From DYRB01 sp041307765 (lineage in GTDB: Bacteria; Pseudomonadota; Gammaproteobacteria; Chromatiales; Chromatiaceae), in contig JBFZCW010000044.1 in the NCBI GenBank assembly GCA_041307765.1, forward strand, positions 1-19,860: a stretch of 19,860 nucleotides of DNA. The letters run 5' to 3'. Position numbers and translations under genes: made by a program. Position 1 is the first letter of the stretch. The number at the start of each line of letters is the position of its first letter. The notes under the pieces were generated by a model. The model did no database searches. It was not told the DNA's origin and saw only the letters and a program-made list of their open reading frames with translations. Below are positions 15,670 through 19,860 of the stretch, piece by piece.

Positions 15670-16941
15670 CTAACGCACCTCGCCATTCCCCAATACCACA
15701 AACTTCACCGAGGTCAGCCCGTCCAGTCCCACCGGGCCCCGGGCATGAAACTTATCGGTGCTGATACCGATCTCGGCCCCCAGGCCGTACTCGAAACCAT
15801 CGGCGAATCGGGTCGATGCGTTGACCATGACCGAGCTGGAGTCCACCTCGCGCAGAAAGCGCCGGGCCCGGCTGTAGTCTTCGGTGACGATGGCGTCGGT
15901 GTGAGCCGACCCGTGGGCGGCAATGTGGTCCATGGCCTCGTCTAGGCCTGCGACCACCCGAACGGACAGGATGGGTGCCAGGTACTCGGTATCCCAGTCC
16001 TTCGGCAACGCCGACATCGCCTGCGGCAGGATGGCGCAGGTCCGCGGACAACCGCGCAGCTCAACCCCCTTCTCCGTCAGGGCTCCGCCCAGCCTCGGTA
16101 GGATAGTCTCCGCGACCCCCTCGGCCACCAGCAGGGTTTCCATGGTGTTGCAGGTCCCGTAGCGCTGGGTCTTGGCGTTCATGGCGATGCGGAAGGCCTT
16201 GTCCAGATCGGCCCTGTCGTCGATGTAGACGTGGCAGATGCCGTCCAGGTGCTTAATCACGGGGACCCGGGCGTCGCGGCTGATGCGCTCGATCAGCCCC
16301 TTGCCGCCCCGGGGAATGATGACGTCGATGGATTCGGGCATGGCAATCATGGCTCCCACCGCGGCCCGGTCGGCGGTGGCCACGACCTGCACACCATCCG
16401 CCGGCAGCCCGGCTTGGGTCAGTCCGTGGCGGATGCACACGGCGATGGCCTGGTTGGAACGGATGGCCTCCGAGCCCCCGCGCAGGACGGTCGCATTGCC
16501 CGACTTGAGGCAAAGCCCGGCCGCGTCGGCAGTCACGTTAGGGCGCGACTCGTAGATGATGCCGACCACGCCAAGGGGCACCCGCATGCGCCCGACCTGA
16601 ATGCCCGAGGGGCGGTATTTGAGGTCGCTGATAGCTCCGACGGGATCGGCGAGGCCGGCGATCTGGCGCAGCCCCTCGAGCATGGAGTCGATGCGCGCCG
16701 GGGTCAGCTCTAGGCGGTCGAGCATGGCGGCGTCGAGCCCTTTGGCGGCCCCGGCGGCGAGGTCCTCGGCGTTGGCTGCGGCGATCTCCGCCCGCTGTCC
16801 GTCGATCTCCTGGACCATGGCCAGCAGGGCGCGGTCCTTTGCCGCGGTCTCGGCCCTGGCCAGTAGACGGGCGGCGGCACGGGCCCGGCGCCCCAGATCC
16901 GCCATGTAGGCGGCCACGTCGGTGATCTGTTGTTCGGACAT
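15670..16941 (-). CDS. proA: Glutamate-5-semialdehyde dehydrogenase (gamma-glutamyl phosphate reductase) ProA
   Basis: A 423-residue NADPH-dependent enzyme of proline synthesis, reducing gamma-glutamyl phosphate to glutamate 5-semialdehyde. It is an aldehyde dehydrogenase-fold protein. Landmarks are VPLGVVGIIYESRPNVTADA, LCLKSGNATVLRGGSEA, VIIPRGGKGLIE, VIKHLDGICHVYI, and NAKTQRYGTCNTMETLL with the catalytic cysteine at 264. GLGAEIGISTDKFHARGPVG lies near the C-terminus. The ATG at 16941 gives MSEQQITDVAAYMADLG, the usual start; the frame extension to 17184 is rejected. GAGG lies about 12 bases upstream. It sits between holA and nadD, an insertion relative to the E. coli order; proB is not in the window. 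Confidence 0.97.
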   Translation of the reverse strand: MSEQQITDVAAYMADLGRRARAAARLLARAETAAKDRALLAMVQEIDGQRAEIAAANAEDLAAGAAKGLDAAMLDRLELTPARIDSMLEGLRQIAGLADPVGAISDLKYRPSGIQVGRMRVPLGVVGIIYESRPNVTADAAGLCLKSGNATVLRGGSEAIRSNQAIAVCIRHGLTQAGLPADGVQVVATADRAAVGAMIAMPESIDVIIPRGGKGLIERISRDARVPVIKHLDGICHVYIDDRADLDKAFRIAMNAKTQRYGTCNTMETLLVAEGVAETILPRLGGALTEKGVELRGCPRTCAILPQAMSALPKDWDTEYLAPILSVRVVAGLDEAMDHIAAHGSAHTDAIVTEDYSRARRFLREVDSSSVMVNASTRFADGFEYGLGAEIGISTDKFHARGPVGLDGLTSVKFVVLGNGEVR

Positions 16942-17014
16942 CGTTGTGGTTATCCTCGGCTGGAAATCGTTAGACAGCAGGCAGCGAGCAGGGGCACAGA
17001 AAGCTTGCGTTGGA

Positions 17015-18064
17015 TCATGCCGGCGTGCTCGCCAGGCCCGGCGGAGTCTCCCAATCCCCGGCGGGACCGCCGGCCAGACCATCGGCGATCCGGTGCAGCA
17101 CCAGCCAGGGGTCGGCACCAGCAAACCCCTTAATGGCCCGATCCGCCTCGGCACAACGTCGCAGCAGGGCCTGCAGCCGCGCAAGGGGAAGGCGGCGCAC
17201 AGCGCCTAGGATCGCGGCATGGCGCATCTCCGGCACCCGCTGCTCGCCCAGAGTCCGGCCAGGGTCGCGCCCCTGAGCCTGAGCATGGGCTGCAGCGCCA
17301 AGCAGGCGCAACTCCCGGGCCAGGACCCATAGGACCAGGGGCGCAGCGGTACCGTCCCCCACCAACCCGCCCAGGACGCGAGCCACCCGAGCCCTGTCCC
17401 CCGCCAGGGAGGCATCGGTGAGATCGAAAAGGTCGAAGCGGGCGTTGTCGCAGATGGCCTCCAGAAGACCCGCATCGTCCAGGGGGCCCGGCTCGCGCAG
17501 GAGCCGGAGCTTTTCGATCTCCTGGGCGGCGGCGAGCAGGTTGCCCTCGGCCCGTTCCGCCAACAAGGCCGCAACCCCAGGGGCGGCCTGGAAACCCGCC
17601 ACGCGCAGGCGGTCCCCCAGCCAGGCAATGAGGCGCCCCCCCTCCAGGGGCCAGACCTGCACCAGGGCCCCGACCCGCTCCACCTCCTGGGCCCATTTGG
17701 TCTTGAGGTCCTTGCGGTCGAGCTGAGGAGCAACCATCAGCAGCACCGTGTCCGGCGCGGCACGCTCGCAGTAGCGCCGCACCGCCGCGCCGCCATCCTG
17801 GCCCAGGCTGGCAGCTCCCAGACGCAGCTCGATCAGTCGGCGGTTGGCGAAGAGGGATAGGGCATCCGCCGCTGCGGCCAGGGCCGACCAATCGAAATTG
17901 GCCTCCTGGTCCAGCACCTCCCGCTCGAACGCCTGCCCGAGGGCATGCGCGCGCACCATCCGGACCGCCTCGCCGAGTTGCCACGGCTCCTCACCGCAGA
18001 CCAGATAGACTGGGGCGAGGCGGCCCCGCAAATGCGCAGCGAGTTGGTCGAAGCGCAGGCGCAT
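17015..18064 (-). CDS. holA: DNA polymerase III subunit delta (HolA)
   Basis: A 349-residue clamp-loader subunit that opens the beta sliding clamp. The N-terminal LAPVYLVCGEEPWQLGEAV is the delta signature, followed by FDWSALAAAADALSLFANRR and LIELRL. The middle domain shows LLMVAPQLDRKDLKTKW, then AALLAERAEGNLLAAAQEIE and ICDNARFDLFDLTDASLAGD; the last domain is the helical collar. The length is close to E. coli's 343. The ATG at 18064 lies 3 bases after the lptE stop, in the canonical leuS-lptE-holA order. Confidence 0.95.
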   Translation of the reverse strand: MRLRFDQLAAHLRGRLAPVYLVCGEEPWQLGEAVRMVRAHALGQAFEREVLDQEANFDWSALAAAADALSLFANRRLIELRLGAASLGQDGGAAVRRYCERAAPDTVLLMVAPQLDRKDLKTKWAQEVERVGALVQVWPLEGGRLIAWLGDRLRVAGFQAAPGVAALLAERAEGNLLAAAQEIEKLRLLREPGPLDDAGLLEAICDNARFDLFDLTDASLAGDRARVARVLGGLVGDGTAAPLVLWVLARELRLLGAAAHAQAQGRDPGRTLGEQRVPEMRHAAILGAVRRLPLARLQALLRRCAEADRAIKGFAGADPWLVLHRIADGLAGGPAGDWETPPGLASTPA

Positions 18065-18067
18065 GGG

Positions 18068-18607
18068 TTAGCGCTTGATGAGGGCAGCACGCAGGCGGAT
18101 CAGCACCCGGTCCGCGGCGTCGTCTATCAGATCCTGGTAGATCAACTCGCCCTCCAGCTGCTTGCCGAGGACCTCGGTATCCGGGTTATCGAAGCCGCGC
18201 ACCAGGTCGATTTCCTGCCGAGGCAGGCGCCCCTGGCCGTCAGCTCCGATGGCGTCGAAGGCCAGCCGGTAGTGCAGCTCGTAGGACAGCACCTTACCGC
18301 TACGGTCCACCGCCACCACGCGGGAGGACCGCTGCTCGGCGAGGATGCGCAGGATCAGCTTGGCCTCTTTGCTGCTGGCCGCGAGACGCACCTGAGTTCC
18401 GCGCAGGCGGTCGCGAATCGCCTGAGCCACCGGGGAACCGCCACCCGCCTGGATGAACATCGGGTTGAGGTCCGGCGGGATCTCCACCTCCCCGCGCAGC
18501 TTGAATCCGCAGCCGGAAACGCTCAGGGCCAGGCCCAACAGGGCGACCCAGGCACAGAAGGCTTGCCGGGGCCAACGTCGGATGATGGCGACGCTGAACC
18601 CGGCCAT
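18068..18607 (-). CDS. lptE: LPS-assembly lipoprotein LptE
   Basis: A 179-residue outer-membrane lipoprotein that sits as a plug inside the LptD barrel. The ATG at 18607 gives a lipoprotein signal peptide with basic N-terminal residues, the hydrophobic stretch VALLGLALSV and lipobox VSGC, acylated cysteine at 33. The mature start CGFKLRGEVEIPPDLNPMFI is typical of the family. A longer frame to 18874 overlaps leuS and is rejected. The start shares one base with the leuS stop (TGATG), so translation is coupled. Its partner gene lptD is about 11 kb away in this same window. Confidence 0.95.
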   Translation of the reverse strand: MAGFSVAIIRRWPRQAFCAWVALLGLALSVSGCGFKLRGEVEIPPDLNPMFIQAGGGSPVAQAIRDRLRGTQVRLAASSKEAKLILRILAEQRSSRVVAVDRSGKVLSYELHYRLAFDAIGADGQGRLPRQEIDLVRGFDNPDTEVLGKQLEGELIYQDLIDDAADRVLIRLRAALIKR

Positions 18608-19860
18608 CAGCCCGCCACCACGTTGATCAGCTTGTTGGGCACCACCACGACCTTGCGCACCGCCCCCTCCCCGATGAAGCGGCGCACGTTCTCGTTGGCC
18701 AGGGCAGCGGCCTCGATGGCCTCGCGCTGCGCGTCCGCGGGGACCTGGACCCTGGCCCGCACCTTGCCGTTGACCTGAACGACATACTCGATCTCGTCCC
18801 GCCGCAGGGCGGCCGCGTCCACCATCGGCCAGCCGCCGGCCAGGATGTCCTCGCCGAGGCCCAACTCCCGCCACAGGTGGTGAGTGACGTGAGGGGCAAT
18901 GGGGGCGAGCAAACGCAGGACGATACCCAGGCCCTCACGAAGCACGGCGCGACTCCCGGGTGAGTCGTCCAGGCGCGCCAGGGTGTTGACCATGGTCATA
19001 CAGGCCGAGACCACGGTATTGAACTGATGGCGCTCGTAGTCGTACAGAGCCTTCTGCAGGGCGGCATGGACCTCCCGGCGGGCGGCCTGCTGGCCCTCGC
19101 TCAAGCCCGACAGGCTTTCCGCAGCACCGAGACCCTCGGCGCCCACGGCGAGATTCCAGAGGCGCTTCAGGAAGCGTGCGGCCCCCTCCACCCCGTCGTC
19201 GTTCCACTCCAGGGACTGGTCCGGGGGCGAGGTGAACATGGTATAGAGGCGCACCGTGTCCGCCCCGTATCTGTCGATCAGGAGCTGGGGGTCGATGCCG
19301 TTGTTCTTGGACTTCGACATCTTCTCCATGCCGCCGGGAGTGACCGGCAAGCCGTCCGCCCGCAGCACGGCCCCGATGATGCGCCCCTTCTCGTCCCGAG
19401 CAACGTTCACGTCTGCCGGGTTGAACCAGTGCTTGCGGCCGTCTGTGTCCTCCCGGTAGTAGGTCTCGGCCACCACCATGCCCTGGGTGAGCAGGCCGGT
19501 GAAGGGCTCGTCGCAGCCCACCAGGCCCTCGTCGCGCATCAGTTTGTGAAAGAATCGGGCATAGAGCAGGTGCAGAACCGCATGCTCGATGCCGCCGACG
19601 TACTGATCCACCGGGAGCCAGTAGCGGGCCCGCTCGTCGAGCATGGCGCTGCCGCAGTCGCTGGAGCAGTAGCGGGCGTAGTACCAGGACGACTCGAAGA
19701 ACGTATCGAAGGTGTCAGTCTCTCTAATCTCGCCGTTGGCGAGATTAGAGAATGAGGACATCTTCTTTAGGGGCGAGCCTGAGCCGTCTACCGTCACGTC
19801 CTCGGGAAGGCGCACGGGCAGATCGGTCTCGGGGCGTACCTCGCCGTCCGGGGTGTTGAC
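18607..19860 (-). CDS. leuS: Leucyl-tRNA synthetase (C-terminal part)
   Basis: Attaches leucine to tRNA-Leu. The C-terminal 417 residues are present; the frame is open to the window edge and begins VNTPDGEVRPETDLP. Motifs in order are LPEDVTVDGSGSPLKKM, ETDTFDTFFESSWYYARYC, QYVGGIEHAVLHLLYARFFH, GGMEKMSKSKNNGIDP containing KMSKS, the anticodon-binding helices, and the C-terminal VQVNGKVRARVQVPAD domain ending LINVVAG. The GTG at 19815 is internal, not a start. The segment before RETDTFDT reads SNLANGEI. It is encoded by a perfect palindrome and replaces the Cys-containing knuckle found here in many homologues. E. coli also lacks those cysteines, so activity is probably intact. Confidence 0.97.
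   Translation of the reverse strand, partial: VNTPDGEVRPETDLPVRLPEDVTVDGSGSPLKKMSSFSNLANGEIRETDTFDTFFESSWYYARYCSSDCGSAMLDERARYWLPVDQYVGGIEHAVLHLLYARFFHKLMRDEGLVGCDEPFTGLLTQGMVVAETYYREDTDGRKHWFNPADVNVARDEKGRIIGAVLRADGLPVTPGGMEKMSKSKNNGIDPQLLIDRYGADTVRLYTMFTSPPDQSLEWNDDGVEGAARFLKRLWNLAVGAEGLGAAESLSGLSEGQQAARREVHAALQKALYDYERHQFNTVVSACMTMVNTLARLDDSPGSRAVLREGLGIVLRLLAPIAPHVTHHLWRELGLGEDILAGGWPMVDAAALRRDEIEYVVQVNGKVRARVQVPADAQREAIEAAALANENVRRFIGEGAVRKVVVVPNKLINVVAG
19721..19751. repeat. Perfect palindrome (14-bp arms, 3-base loop) inside leuS
   Basis: The plus strand reads TCTCTAATCTCGCC, loop GTT, then GGCGAGATTAGAGA: both arms are fully complementary over 14 bp. It stays in frame on the coding strand, giving SNLANGEIRE. 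Its codons (TCT, AAT, ATT, AGA) are AT-richer than those of the surrounding gene. No second copy was found in this window by eye. Confidence 0.85.

Noticed and set aside
17130..17984. 284-residue alternative minus-strand frame inside holA
   Set aside because: A Gly/Pro/Arg-rich shadow of holA; the holA frame has the delta-subunit motifs.
19721..19760. leuS as a broken gene lacking its zinc knuckle
   Set aside because: The frame is intact, KMSKS is present, and E. coli LeuRS also lacks cysteines in this segment, so the loss alone does not imply inactivity.

Overview
The window is dense, GC-rich bacterial chromosome, almost all housekeeping genes. Gene order points to a gammaproteobacterium: lptD-surA-pdxA-apaG-apaH convergent with folA, plus leuS-lptE-holA-nadD-rsfS, both match blocks known from Escherichia coli and relatives. 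The codon bias, the CbbA-like class II aldolase and the general look of the proteins suggest Chromatiales (purple sulfur bacteria or kin). That placement is an inference, not a measurement.

Layout. 1-797 (+) is the 3' part of a class II fructose-bisphosphate aldolase gene, closed by two hairpins that probably serve both strands. 962-2161 (-) encodes an exported transglutaminase-like protein with a probable TTG start. 2357-2413 holds a 57-bp degenerate copy of part of the sugar-kinase gene that lies intact 1.9 kb away. 2419-2921 (-) is a yefM-yoeB toxin-antitoxin pair with a recognisable operator. 3156-4847 (-) pairs an AmgK-like sugar kinase with an ERCC4/XPF-type nuclease. 4983-9760 (+) is lptD-surA-pdxA. 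9798-11177 (-) holds a Gfo/Idh/MocA oxidoreductase and a 55-residue membrane protein, sitting where rsmA is expected. 11492-12748 (+) is apaG-apaH. 12764-19860 (-) is a long co-directional run whose transcription order is leuS (its 5' end lies outside the window), lptE, holA, proA, nadD, rsfS, a WYL-type regulator and folA.

How the genes fit together. LptD, LptE and SurA are the outer-membrane lipopolysaccharide translocon, its lipoprotein plug and the periplasmic chaperone that delivers LptD. AmgK (peptidoglycan sugar recycling) is divergent from lptD. The remaining genes serve cofactor synthesis (PdxA, NadD, FolA), proline synthesis (ProA), translation (LeuS, RsfS), replication (HolA) and dinucleotide polyphosphate turnover (ApaH).

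The unusual material is small. It comprises the kinase-gene fragment, a perfect 14-bp-arm palindrome inside the leuS coding sequence, the ERCC4 nuclease in the usual murU position, the replacement of rsmA, and the WYL regulator translationally coupled to folA where rlmH is expected. I saw no tRNA, rRNA, CRISPR array, insertion sequence or prophage, and no large undescribed system.
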